From Rosa chinensis (taxonomy: Eukaryota; Streptophyta; Magnoliopsida; Rosales; Rosaceae), in the NCBI RefSeq assembly GCF_002994745.2, contig NC_037091.1, forward strand, positions 37,942,112 through 38,006,111: DNA of 64,000 bases, written 5' to 3'. The notes beneath the pieces are model-generated. The model did not search any database and was not told where the DNA came from. It saw only the letters and a list, made by a program, of their open reading frames with translations. Below are positions 1 through 10,668 of this stretch, piece by piece. Position numbers and translations under genes: made by a program. Numbering within the stretch: the stretch's first letter is position 1; the number at the start of each line of letters is the position of its first letter.

Positions 1-398
1 GCATCAATCAAGTGTTGGCTCCATGATGTTCGACTTGTTATTTGTGGACAATAGTTCTTCAGCATAGGACAGTAGCTTTTTGGATCATGGTAGTGACTTA
101 TCCAACAGATGACAGTAACTTTTATGAAGAATAATAGTAGCTTTTTGGTTCATTGACAATATCTTTTTTGTTTATTCAATGGTATCTTATTTATTTGCAC
201 TATTATTTTCATAAATGATGAAAAATAAAAAAAGTGGTGACATTTTTATAAATATTGATATTTTTTTTATACTATGGTTTTATGAGGGATAAAAACATAT
301 AAGTCTCCATGGGGACATGAGTGAAACCCTTTGATCATCTTTTAAAAAAGAAAGAAAGAAAAAGTCATATAGTGACTTAAGTGATAATATAAATTTTT
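1..398. other. AT-rich intergenic sequence
   Basis: No supportable gene was seen. The stretch is AT-rich with homopolymer runs. Its last nine bases (390-398, taaattttt) form the left half of the probable target-site duplication of the Mutator-like element that follows. Confidence 0.5.
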
Positions 399-1860
399 GG
401 GTCCTTGACCCAAAGCACAGATTCTACCCAAAATATTCTTACCAACAAAATAAAATAAAATCCCCACAAACCCATTTAATAGTAAACTGTCAATTTTAAC
501 CTTCAAAAAATTATAGAATTACAAATCATATATCTACAATCAGAACATGTTCTCTCTCCTTTCTCTTTCCTTCCCTCCCCTCTCAGATCTATTTTCTAGC
601 GAAGAAAGAGATATTGCTAATCGGTGGTGCTCATCAACGACTCCACCGTTGGTAAGTCCAGATATGCGAGGACACCATGGAACCAGGCGAAAAAGAACAT
701 CTTTTGGACAAGATCGGAGAAGAAGAGTATTTCCATCAATCCTCTCTTTCCTTCCAAGCATTCGGCCCAGGGGAACACCGTTTCGAAGTAATAAGCAGCC
801 CTGTGGCCTTTCTTTCCCTATAATCGATCTCGATGAGGCCGGACCAATCAATTACGAACTATATATCTATATCGATTTAGATCCGCCGGAGCTCGTATTT
901 CTCGGTCAAATAAATGAAGCATCCGAGTTTCGTCTTTGTCTAATTACAGGTGAAGAGTCCGAAGAAGCAGTAGATTCTGACTTTCGAATGCTGCGACTGG
1001 AATGCCGTGGAGCTTGGTCGTAGGAGGAAAGACCAGAACAATCTTGCAACCCTATGTTACGACAACAAAAGTCCTTTGAATTTTCATTGAATTTACATAC
1101 ATCCCTACACACAACTTCTTGGCTAAAGGTGGTCGTCGAAGGAGGAGGAGTAGAAACTGGTCAAATTCATGCCTCATCTCTTTTTTTTTTTTTTGGTGGG
1201 TAAAATGGGGCCACAAGGCCCAGAAGGAAAAGAAAAAAAAAAATTTGGGGGGAGGCATTAAATGTTTTGAATTGATGTAATCTCCTCATTTTTTTCTTTA
1301 ATCAAATTTTTATTTGTCTAATTTTAGGGAGATTAGTTCTCATTTCGACAACTGAAAGGTTTATTGGGGGGCAATAAAGGTTTATTGAGGGGCGCAATAA
1401 ACCTCTCCGGCCCCCTATGAGATCTCTGACGACCTTTTTGGGGACCTCCGATGAGGTTTCATAAACTTGTATTGCCCCTCAATAAAAGTCTATTGGGGGG
1501 TAATAAACCTCTCCAGTGCATATGAGATTTCCGACGACCTCTTTGGGGAACTATGGCTAGGTTTTCAGAGAAGTCCGGCGGGCGGAGGCTAGTAACCAGA
1601 TTCCGGCAATCGATGACCTGATTTTGACGACCGGAGTCCGGCGAAGTCTCTTATAGCTTTTCTCTCTTCCATTCTCTCTCTCTATCTCTCTGCAAACGAG
1701 TGAGAGCAATATAGTCTAAAAAAAAACCAAAGAAAAAAAAAACTTAATTGGGTATTAGGGAAAGACCTTATTAGAGTCTTTATGAGTAAGTGAGAAAAAA
1801 AAAAGTGGGTAGTGTAAGAGGAAAAAAATCCCTAGAATTAGGGTAAATGGTCAAAACCCC
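399..1860 (-). mobile_element. Non-autonomous Mutator-like element (copy A)
   Basis: The element begins gggtccttgaccc and ends with the complement of ggggttttgacc. It is flanked by taaattttt (390-398) and taaatttta (1861-1869), an 8/9 match consistent with a 9-bp Mutator TSD. Read on the minus strand, its first ~550 bases match the left part of the element at 7727-9204: the same 'tttttt...ctcac' start, the same 'tccctaatac/tccc' block, the same GA-rich tract, the same caataaa/caatag array and the same actaat..ctctaaa..agacaaataaa block. The interior (about 540-1250) is unrelated to the other copy. No transposase is seen. Strand is given relative to the sister element at 7727. Confidence 0.75.
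547..1023 (+). pseudogene. Gene-like fragment carried inside Mutator-like element A
   Basis: This is a 158-codon open frame starting at an ATG inside the element. The sequence is of higher complexity and GC content than the flanks. A second frame from about 676 also stays open for roughly 48 codons with a protein-like composition, and a donor-like gtaagt sits at 651-656. These features suggest a captured, rearranged exon fragment rather than an intact gene. I do not recognise the protein family. It may be a Pack-MULE cargo, but chance ORFs in a GC-rich segment remain possible. Confidence 0.3.
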
Positions 1861-2174
1861 TAAATTTTAAGAAGACATTGATGGATAATTTGCTATTTCA
1901 TTTATCATAAGATCTTGCTGATATAACTGAGATCCTAAGTGATCCTTCTGTCATTTTACACGGCCTGGGGGAATTATTTAAACAGATACTCCATGATAAA
2001 TGAGTAGTCAAGAGAACAAAGCAAGTGGAAATAAATACTCTAGCCAATAAACATAACCCGAAGTAATTTTCCATCAAATAATGGCTTTTAGTATATAACT
2101 ATGGTGAAAGATAGAATATCATAAATTCTTTAATGTGTTTCATCGTTTTTCTGTCTAATCATGACCAAAACAAT
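1861..2174. other. AT-rich spacer between transposable elements
   Basis: About 310 bases between Mutator-like element A and the non-LTR element at 2187. No gene or repeat structure could be supported. Confidence 0.4.
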
Positions 2175-2186
2175 CTGTTAGCTAAA

Positions 2187-3914
2187 AAAGCTAATTTGGA
2201 CCTTGGCACTCCAACTGCTAACGCTAGAGAGAGGGAAGAAAAAACTCTAGCTTCAAAAAACCTTAAGTTTGATGACATGGAGGAGGTGGCTGAGATGGCT
2301 GTTTGCCTGGCTGCTTCTCTTGGACTGGTAGACATGCGTGGGCCGGTGGATCTCAGACTAGCTCATGGAGAAGGCTTGCGTCATTCTCAGACGTATCTGG
2401 TGGGGAAATTGTTGATGGCTAGGGCTTTCAACAAGAGATCGTTCATGGGCATGTTCCGGTGTGTATGGCGGCTGAATGGACAATACACAGTTCAGGAACA
2501 TGCAGATCGCTTTCTGTTTACCTTGATGGATCTAACATATCGTAACCAGATCCTTTGGGGTGGTCCTTGGGGTTTTGATAGAGCTTTGATTGTCTTGGCA
2601 CTATATGATGGGGTGGGAGCGATCAAGGATGTCCTACTCTCTACCTTAGCCTTCTAGATCAAGGTACGGCCTGCCACTAGATTTCCATACTGATCGTTGT
2701 TTGAGAAGAATTGGCAGCGCTTTGGGGCAGTACGTGTACAAAGACACAACAGAATTCAGAGAAGAAAGGATCTGGATCCGAGTTGAGATATATCTCCTGC
2801 AGCCTATGATTTTCCGGCGGAGCTTTATGGTGGATGATGGGGTTGATGTGGATCTGGACTTTTTCTTTGAAAATCTATACGGTAGATGCAAGGAGTGTGG
2901 GTTGATTACTCATGTGGGCTTACCATGTGCTGGGATGCTGTTGCCGGTAGAGGGCAGGACTGAGCAATCGTCGGCATCTCGGAATCTTGAAAGGGCTTTG
3001 AACCGTGTGGATGTTTCACTTCATTTTAGACCGACGATGGTGTTTGGAGCAAGTCCACAGGTTGGTTTGGAAAGGTTTCTGCTAGCAGCTAAACCAAAGG
3101 GGAGGAAGGAAATTCGGCATAAGCTTGGTAGTGGTGGTGACGAAGAAAGCTCTGGGGTGCATACTACACCTATGAATAAACATGTGGAAACTGGTAGTGA
3201 ACCATCTGCCGGAGGTTCAGGGCAAGAGCTGATTGGGAGTGGTAGTTCTGCAAAGAAGGAGTTGGTGGATGCAGCGCCTAGTTGTGGTATACATAGGAAA
3301 CGCGTGGACGAAGATGGCATCTCTCCAAAGAAGTTGCGATAATTGAGTCTAGCAGTGGGTAGGACAAACTTGGATGCTATGACAATGAGATTGTGTTCCG
3401 TGAAATCTGTGAAAGAATTCTACAAGAAGAGGCCGGGAAGGCCAAAGGGGGCCAAGAATAAGGCAAAGGAGCTCAAGGTTGTGAATAATTCACCTATGAA
3501 GAAATCTCCAGCAAAGAAGCTCAAGACTCCTATGAAAGAGGAGAAGTTAGTGAATGTATTACCAGAATTCACCGTTGTGGAGGCAGTTCATGGTTCCAAC
3601 CCATCAAGGGGTAAGGAACCAATAGTTGTTTGATAGGTTGATCTTAGTTCCTATTGTCTATGCTGGTAGAGATATCTCTATGAGTCTTGTGGAAGTACTT
3701 AGTTTTTAGTGTACCACAATTGCGTGCTTGGCATGTGAGACTAGATAGAATAGATTGCTTGCAAGGCGAGGTGTTTGTATGTGGCATAGACTACTCAAAG
3801 CAGAAATGTTTCGTCAGAGTAGTCTTCTGTACTATTAATCTTTATTCTATGAACCAGAACATACTATTGGTATGTCTCCAATTTGATAAAATAAATAAAT
3901 AAATAAATAAATAA
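2187..3914 (+). mobile_element. ORF1-only non-LTR retroelement with ATAA-repeat tail
   Basis: The insert is bounded by a 12-bp direct repeat, ctgttagctaaa, at 2175-2186 and 3915-3926. It ends in an (ataa)n tail at about 3886-3914, the hallmark of target-primed insertion by LINE machinery. It encodes only an ORF1-like protein (DUF4283-type region, CCHC knuckle, basic AT-hook tail) in broken frames. There is no endonuclease or reverse transcriptase, so it is non-autonomous. At about 1.7 kb it is much shorter than a full plant L1-type LINE (usually 5-7 kb). Confidence 0.8.
2271..3633 (+). pseudogene. LINE ORF1-like protein (DUF4283 + zinc knuckle + AT-hook), broken
   Basis: The first part (2271-2657; an open frame from 2133 continues into it from upstream) carries the DUF4283-type pattern seen in plant LINE ORF1 proteins, ending in 'WGGPWGFDRALIVL'. 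An in-frame TAG at 2655-2657 and a frameshift shortly after break the frame. The reading frame resumes from about 2668 (open from 2701), continuing through 'RIGSALG' to a CX2CX4HX4C knuckle (C-KEC-GLITH-VGLP-C) at about 2887-2930. Another in-frame stop (TAA, 3340-3342) separates the last part, which contains an AT-hook-like 'KKRPGRPKGAKNKAK' and Lys/Pro repeats. The role in the parent family is RNA binding during retrotransposition. Here it is a decayed copy. Confidence 0.75.
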
Positions 3915-3926
3915 CTGTTAGCTAAA

Positions 3927-4182
3927 GAATCGACAACAATAGAGTTTTTACAGGTTAAATACATGAGGTTCAGCTTATTAAAGATTAATGAGAAAACAAC
4001 AAGCAGCAAATACAATAAGTACAAGAAATCTATGATGAGGGTGATCCCCGCAGGATCAAAAACTGCTTGATGCATTACCTGGTCTCCCTTTCTTTTCATC
4101 CCCACCTTTTGGAGTCTCTTTCACTTTGTCTTCAAAGTGTTCATCAATTCAATCTTCATTTTCTCAGTCATCGGCAGTTCAT
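3927..4182. other. Spacer and probable 3' UTR of the receptor kinase gene
   Basis: Sequence between the non-LTR insertion and the TMK-like stop codon. The part nearest 4182 is the expected 3' untranslated region of the minus-strand kinase gene. No other feature is supported. Confidence 0.4.
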
Positions 4183-7100
4183 TCAAGGTTTTGAAGGGAT
4201 GCTTGATTGAGTATGGCTAGAGGACAGATCATCAAACATCCTTGAAGTACCTTCATCGGCTTCCCATCTTTCCGCTGCTTGAGAAAGGTTCATGTGCATA
4301 TAGGACAGATCATCAAACATCCTTGAATTACCTTCATCTTCTTCTTTGTGGGTTGTAGGTTTCCAGTGCTCAACAAGAGGACCCAAGATCTTGACTGCAT
4401 GGCCCATGTCTGGTCTCTGATATGACTCAGGAGCTGTGCAGTGTTCTGCAAGCTCAGCAACTTTGTATATGCTCTCCATTGTCTCCTCATTAGCGTCAAG
4501 AGTTTGGTCGATGGAGTTGCGAATGTTTTCTTTGTTGACAAGGACTCTGCGAAACCATGACACCAAATGAGACCTTTCATCTGGCATGGTATCATCTAGA
4601 GCTTTTCGACCACTCATCAACTCCATCAACACTACTCCAAATGCATAAACATCCACCTTTGTTGTCACTTTGCCGGTAGCTGATTACAGAGACAGAGATT
4701 TAACCACATCAATACAATTATACAAATTCTCGCATAACACATAACTATTTCAAATGTAAACGATAATGGACAGAAATTGTTGACAACGATCAGTTGGAAA
4801 TTAATTAGTTCAAATTATGACAACAGTTGCATCCATTCCACGTGAATTTACATGCAACTAAGAGGGCATATATTGATATATATTAACGTGCAAGTATAAA
4901 ATATAAACATGCTCAGCAAAGTTGATCATATGCTTAAAGTTCAACAAATGCCACGACTCCTTCAACATGAAAAGCTAGAAGTCAAATTGTTTCTCTTACC
5001 TGCATATTCTGGTGCAATATACCCGAATGTCCCTGCCACTCTTGTCTCAACCGAATACTTTCCGTCGGGGGCGTTTTTAACCAAACCAAAGTCCGCAACC
5101 TTCGCCCTCATGGCATCCCCAAGAAGTATATTTGAAGGTTTCAAATCTCTGTGAATGAAACTTTGTTGAGCTAAGCTGTGTAGATATTCCACTCCTCTTG
5201 CCACATCCAAAGCTATTGTCACTCTCTGCTTCCAAGTAAGAGGAGTTACCCCATTCTCCCGCCAATCAAACAAATGTTGTGTCAACGTTCCTTGTGCCAT
5301 GTACTCGTACACTAGAAGTCTCTCATTACCATTAATGCAATATCCTAACAGAGCAACCAAATGCCTATGCCTAACCCTAGTGAGGACTGAAATTTCTGCT
5401 TGAAACCCATTCATCAGTCCCTTAGTACCCACTGCCACAGATTCCATCTTTTTCACAGCAATTTTAGTCCCATCATGTAGCTCACCTTTATAAACAACTC
5501 CAAATCCTCCTCTACCCAATATATTATCCTCACTAAAATTGTTTGTCACTTGTCTAAGAACTAGGATTGAAATGGCGACATTTCCACCCACAGAAACATG
5601 AAGGTCACCCCTGCTCTGGCTATGCAACTCATTTGCAACTCCATTGTACCCATTTGCACAACTGGTCACGTTGCCCTTAGCAATTTCAATTCCATTCAGC
5701 GTATTATCCACTCTTCCAAACTTCCTATGCCTTTTACTCAAATAACATTTGATGAATACAAACAACAACACTCCAATGAAAATAGCAACAGCAATAACTA
5801 TACCAGCAATCATACCGGGCGACACTGAAGAACCGTTGGATGATGGAGACGGACTCCCACCCGGTGCAGTTGAGTTGTTACCAGGAGGTGCACTCCCTCC
5901 ACCTCCAGAGCTCGGCGTAGTCCCAATCAATGGATTACCACTAGTAGTCAACTTCACCCTAGAAGGAAATTTCGGAATGTCCCCATATAAATTGTTATTG
6001 GAAGCATCAAAAACCGCCAGCTGAGGTAATGTTGTCAGGGTAGCCGGTATCGGACCCGTCAAGTTGTTGTTTTTCAGCACCAAAGTTTTCAACGATGTGA
6101 GGTTGGCAAAGGCAGGTGAAATAGTCTCATTGAGATCCTTGTTGTCCAGATTCACTGTAACTACCTTCTGAGCATCACAAATAACGAAGCTCCACCCTCC
6201 GCATGCATCGTCTCCTGTCCAAGACTCAGCCAATAATTCCGGGTACCCAAAAGCCCCTGCAACCTGAAGCAGCGTAGTGACCTGTGGATCACAAGGCCCA
6301 GCAGTGGTTTTGCAAAAGCTATTACCATCAAGAGTGACCTTCACCTTGGACCCAAACTCCGGCATAGGACCCTGAAGCTTATTGTTGTCCAAAGAAACAT
6401 TTTGCAAAGAAGACAACTCCGTCAACGTCGCCGGCACCATCCCAGTAAAGACATTGTCATGAAGCAGAAGATCAGAGAGAGCAGTACATTGCGAAAGGTC
6501 CGGGATCGTACCAGTGAACTGATTCTTATGCAGCCACGCTTGAATCAACGAAGTCATGTTGGACAGAACCTCAACGGTACCAGATAACCCAACGGCCTGA
6601 TTGTTAATCCAGAGGTTTTGAATCCCAGATCCAGAAAATGATTTGGGCAGAGGCCCAGTAAGATTGTTGTAAGACAATCTCACATTTTGCAAGTTTGCAA
6701 AAGAGCCGAAAATATCAGGAATGCTGCCATACATGTTGGTGCTACCTGCTTGAAGAGTGACCAGGCTGGTAGACTGGATGAGCTCAGATGGGAACGCCCA
6801 CGGGGCAAGATCGACATTGTTGCTCATGCTCAAGGTCTGCAAGCCGGTCAAGCCTCCGAAGCAGCCGGGGGGAATGAAAGTGAAGTTATTGGTGTCGAGG
6901 TAGACTTCTTGGAGGTTGGAGAGGTTGGCGAGGGAAGGTAAGGCGCCGGAGAGAGTGTTGCTTTGGAGAGAGAGAGTGGTGAGCTCGGTGAGTTCGTTGA
7001 GATTTGAAGGGAGAGAGCCGGAGAGGGAGTTGGAGGCTAAGCTGATGGAGGTGACTCGTTTGGAAGTGTCGGAGTCGCATTTGACGCCGTCCCAGGTGCA

Positions 7101-7241
7101 GTAGGATGCGGAGGAGGACCAGCCGCTGGGTTTGAGGTTCTCGAGGAGCTTGGACATGACGGCGGCGTCGTCGGCGGCGGTGAAGATGAGGAGGAGGGGT
7201 AGAAAGAGGAAGAGGGCTTGTAGGGTTTTCACAGGACCCAT
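4183..7241 (-). CDS. TMK-like LRR receptor protein kinase
   Basis: Two coding exons on the minus strand, 7241-5000 and 4679-4183, joined by a GT-AG intron (4999-4680, 320 bp), give 912 residues; TMK proteins are about 930-960. In order: signal peptide (about 1-23); LRR N-cap with 'CTWDGVKC' (~47-55); a first LRR block; a Cys-containing spacer (~308-355); a short second LRR block; a Ser/Gly/Pro-rich juxtamembrane stretch; one membrane segment (~477-500); and a kinase domain with GRGGFGVVYKG (~574), IAVKK, HRDLKPSNILL (~697) and DFGLVK (~716), then APEYA at the splice junction. All core catalytic residues are present. The two-block ectodomain is diagnostic of the TMK family, plasma-membrane kinases linked to auxin signalling and growth; that role is family knowledge. 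The C-terminal tail holds a local duplication and ends early. The start is the first Met before the signal peptide. Confidence 0.92.
4195..4330 (-). repeat. Tandem duplication in the TMK-like C-terminal tail
   Basis: Two near-identical segments, at about 4219-4255 and 4303-4339 on the plus strand, both read ggacagatcatcaaacatcc and then 'cttga.taccttcatc'. In protein they give SRMFDDLS twice, about 28 residues apart, each preceded by an acidic E-x-E/DEG motif. The duplicated block keeps the frame. Confidence 0.75.
4680..4999 (-). other. Intron of the TMK-like gene
   Basis: Minus-strand donor GCAG|GTAAG at 5000/4999 and acceptor ATCAG|CTACC at 4680/4679. Splicing is phase 1 and keeps the kinase frame through the activation segment (...PEYA then TGKVTTKVDV). 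The intron is AT-rich. Confidence 0.9.
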
Positions 7242-7717
7242 TGCTGGGCTTGTAGTCAGTCAGTCAATTTGAATATTGTGGCATGCATGTTCGTATAAAA
7301 CACTGCATGTGCTGGAATGTGTGTCTAAGGCTTCAGTCATATACCTTCGACTTGCAGGTCGGGCTGACTTGAAGAAGACGCTACAAATTTCTCGTATTTG
7401 GTTTGACAATTGTATCTGAATTCTGAAATATTGGAAGCTTCTTGTATAATATCTTCTACTGTACGTATTCTTTGTTGTAGAATAGTCCCTCTGACAAAAA
7501 CTTCAAAATTGAACTTCTTTAATATAAAATTGAACTTTTTGCTAATTAACACTACTAGTGGAGCTTTTTCTGGGATTAAGCAATCAAATCCGTAACAAAC
7601 GGACATTTGACCCATTTCTCACGATCTTTTGAACAAATTGGAAACTCATGTTCACTTTTTTTTTTTTTTTTTTGTGTGAAAGGATTGATGTTCTGTTTTA
7701 GAGAGAGTTGATGCAAG
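7242..7717. other. Upstream region of the TMK-like gene
   Basis: About 475 bases between the kinase start codon and the Mutator-like element B. It should contain the promoter and 5' UTR. I could not pick a convincing TATA box on the minus strand. A poly(T) run lies at about 7657-7672. Confidence 0.35.
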
Positions 7718-8000
7718 ATTTATTTTGGGTTTTTGTCCATTTACCCCATTTTTAGAGATTTTTTTCTCACTTACCCTATTAAGTTTTTTTAATTATCTCT
7801 TACCCAAAACACTCTAAGGAGGTATTCCCTAATATCCCATTAAGATTTTTTTTTTGTTTTTTAACACTATTTTACCCTTACCCCTTTGTTATTTAGAGAG
7901 AGAGAAAATGGAAGAGAGAGAAACCATATGAGACTTCATCGGAGCCCACCAGCCGCCGCCCACCGGAATTTGCTGAAAATCTCACCGGAAAAGTTTTTTT

Positions 8001-8336
8001 TCCCCCAATAGACATCTATTGCCCCCTAATAGAGGGGCAATGGAGGTCTATTGCTCCCCAATAGACGTCTATTGCCCCAATAGTCTATTGTCCTCTAATA
8101 GACGTCTATTGTCCCCCAATAGAAGACTATCAGCCATGTATTGCCCCCCAGTAGACCACTATTAGCCATGTATTGGCCCCCAATAAACGTCTATTGCCCC
8201 CCAATAGGACTTTCAGTCGCCAGAATGGGAACTAATTTCTCTAAATTTAGACAAATAAAGCTTTGAATACAGAAAAAAAATTACATAAATTCAAAACGTT
8301 TATTGCCCCCCAATAGATGTCTATTAGGAGACAATA
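8001..8336. repeat. Array of palindromic caatagacgtctattg-type units
   Basis: About ten degenerate copies of ccccaatagacgtctattg, a near-perfect palindrome centred on acgt, separated by cccc runs, at 8001-8215, with a further pair at 8297-8336. A shorter, diverged version (ttattggggggcaataaa) lies in element A at about 1360-1515. Confidence 0.8.
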
Positions 8337-8479
8337 AAACATTTTTTTTTATTTTTTCTTTCCTTGTAGGCCTACTATTTTGCAATCGAAGTAGAACCAT
8401 TTACCCAAGAAAAAAAAAATAGAAGTAAAAAAAAAAAGAAGCTCCATCCAAATTAAAAAAAAAAAAAAAAAAAAAGAAG

Positions 8480-8747
8480 AGAAGCTTTTGTAAAAAGGAG
8501 ACTGGCTCGGGACATAATCTGGCCGGAAATGAAGAGAATGGGCCGGAGCGGACCAAACCCGGATATCCCCGCTTCGAAATCCCTGGAATCCAACTTGAAT
8601 CTCGCCGGAGATGATTGATTTGCAGTGGCTGCAGTGGAATCGAGGCGAAGGAGATCGCCGACCAGGCTCTCCAATCCAAACCTTCTTATCGCAGAAGCCG
8701 CCGTCGTCTGTCTGACTACGACGAGGAGAGGGCGACAGAGCTTTCAT

Positions 8748-8835
<88 letters not shown>

Positions 8836-9095
8836 GGAGGGCAAGGACTAAAGGGATCGGAAACCTTCGTCGTCAGTGAGGTCATTCTGGACCTCCGAGG
8901 AGGTCGATCTCGACCATCACTCACATCCTCACCTTCTTCGTCGTCTTCAAGCAGCTTGGACTGCATCTCCGGCGCGGCGATAACAAAAAGAGAAACCGGA
9001 GGTGGAGATCGGGGAGGAGAGAGAAACGAGTTGCTGGCAGCGTGGAGAGAGAGGAGAGAGGACATAGTGGCATCATGTAGTTTTTTAATTAGGTG
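8480..9095 (-). other. Captured genic-like segment in element B
   Basis: A GC-rich stretch with long open frames on both strands that are mainly produced by the GA/CT microsatellite. The composition (Ser/Pro/Arg-rich 5' UTR-like sequence) resembles a gene 5' end, as often carried by Pack-MULEs. No protein domain is recognisable, so no CDS is called. Confidence 0.35.
8751..8831. repeat. (GA)n microsatellite
   Basis: An uninterrupted AG dinucleotide run of about 80 bases. It explains the Arg-Glu and Ser-Leu repeats in the overlapping frames. Confidence 0.97.
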
Positions 9096-9204
9096 AAGGG
9101 CAAAGTTGTCATTTCTCTTTAAATTGGGTTAGTGAGAATAAAAATCTGTTACTCGGGTAAGTGAGATAACTTTAACTCATTTTGGGGCTTTTGGTCCAGG
9201 ACCC

Positions 9205-9713
9205 ATTTATTTTTCTTCTAAATATTAAGTTATTAATATGAGAGAGACTTTTGAAAGATAAATTACAGCACACAAAAGAAAGTGACATATATGTTCAATT
9301 TTTTAATGAACCTCACGCAAACTAAGCACCACACATTTTTTTAAATCCAAGTACTACACCTACTTAATTCATTCATATGAAGAGGCAAATCGGCAAATCC
9401 GGGTTCCGAATATGAATGATAATATGAGAGATTAGAGAAAGAAGGAAAATTTATTACCCACCTTCTTCCACCATTGCGAATATAAATAATAATCTGAGAG
9501 ATTAATAAGGAAATTTAAATAACTGAATACTGAAGATATTTGGGGCCGTGGTGCACTAAACCTACCAACGAGCAAAAACTAAAGTTGTTCTTCTAGCCTT
9601 CCACCTCAAGAGTAGCCTAATTATTGAGTGATCTAAACAACTCCGTAGAAATGACACACAAAGCTCAAGCAAGAGAATCATATATATTATGGAATATTCA
9701 GAATCACTGAATA
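9205..9713. other. AT-rich spacer
   Basis: About 500 bases between element B and the split non-LTR element. No gene is supported. Confidence 0.4.
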
Positions 9714-10106
9714 CCTCAAAAGTATACATTTTTTGAGTTAAGGAAATAGTATATTCATCTCAAGCTAGAATAGGCCGTTACATATCATTCCGTTGTCATT
9801 TAAGGCCATAGACAGACAAGAATTTAGTGGTAGTACCCACATGTAATACATACATATAGTCCTACTCATTATACATTCAAATACGTAGAGGCAGCGAATA
9901 CCCTCCTTTGGTACTACTCTAGAGGTGCTAGAGATACATAGAGTGCACAATGGTGCTTAGCTTCCTAAATACAAGGAATTTATTATAATTAGACAAAACT
10001 AACAACATAGGTATGGACTAGCGCAAAAACCCCAGCCCATTAGAGGGCAGCCCAAAGAGAAGAGGCCCAACTCAAGGCCCAGCAAGCCAGGATTGACCCA
10101 AGCCCA

Positions 10107-10569
10107 TGTTAGGAATTCGACCTAGAATTCTTCTTGCAGAAGCAGACAAGTGCAAAACAATATAGATAAACGATCGACAAAACATACACGAACTTGTTAA
10201 CGAGGTTCAGCAAAACGAGGTTCAGCAAAGAACTTTGCCTACGTCCCCGAGCTGCTTGGGTTTCACTATAGAAGAAGAATACACGAACAAGAATACAAGA
10301 ATCTTTCACAAGAAGTTCTCACCAACTCTTAATACCTCACTTGCTCTCTCTATTTAATGCTTCAAAGACTTGATCTATTACTACAACCTATGCCTCTATT
10401 TATAGATATCTAACCAAACCCTATAAGACATTGGAAACCTATTCTCAATAGACATAGAAACCATTACCAAGTAGGATTATGTAAGCAGGTAGGAAACAAT
10501 CAAAACTCCTCTTTGATCAAGGATTAACAAATCCTTATCCTACGTGGAATCGGATCCACACACCCAAGA
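10107..10569 (-). repeat. copia-1 3' LTR
   Basis: A 463-bp LTR, the downstream copy in element orientation. It has an extra 15-bp tandem copy of the 'gaggttcagcaaaac' segment near 10200-10226 relative to the other LTR. The inner end reads cccaaga where the partner has cccaaca. Confidence 0.92.
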
Positions 10570-10668
10570 ATCTTCCACTTGGAGCCGATTACGCCAGTAG
10601 CTAACATTCTTTAATACTCTTCAATCATAGCAACACAAAACCAATTATAACAGCCAACATCTCATTCT

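Larger units (their letters stand above)
7727..9204 (+). mobile_element. Non-autonomous Mutator-like element (copy B)
   Basis: A 1,478-bp insert with a perfect 9-bp TSD, atttatttt, at 7718-7726 and 9205-9213, the length typical of Mutator-like elements. The ends are imperfect inverted repeats: gggtttttgtcc at the left and the complement of gggtcctggacc at the right, each followed within ~50 bases by 'tctcacttaccc'. The left ~550 bases are shared with element A; the right interior (about 8480-9100) is GC-rich, contains a long GA microsatellite and looks like captured genic DNA. No transposase is seen. Confidence 0.85.

Noticed and set aside
8349..9096. Long ORFs on both strands around the GA repeat
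   Set aside because: They are driven by the dinucleotide run (Arg-Glu and Ser-Leu repeats) and show no domain.
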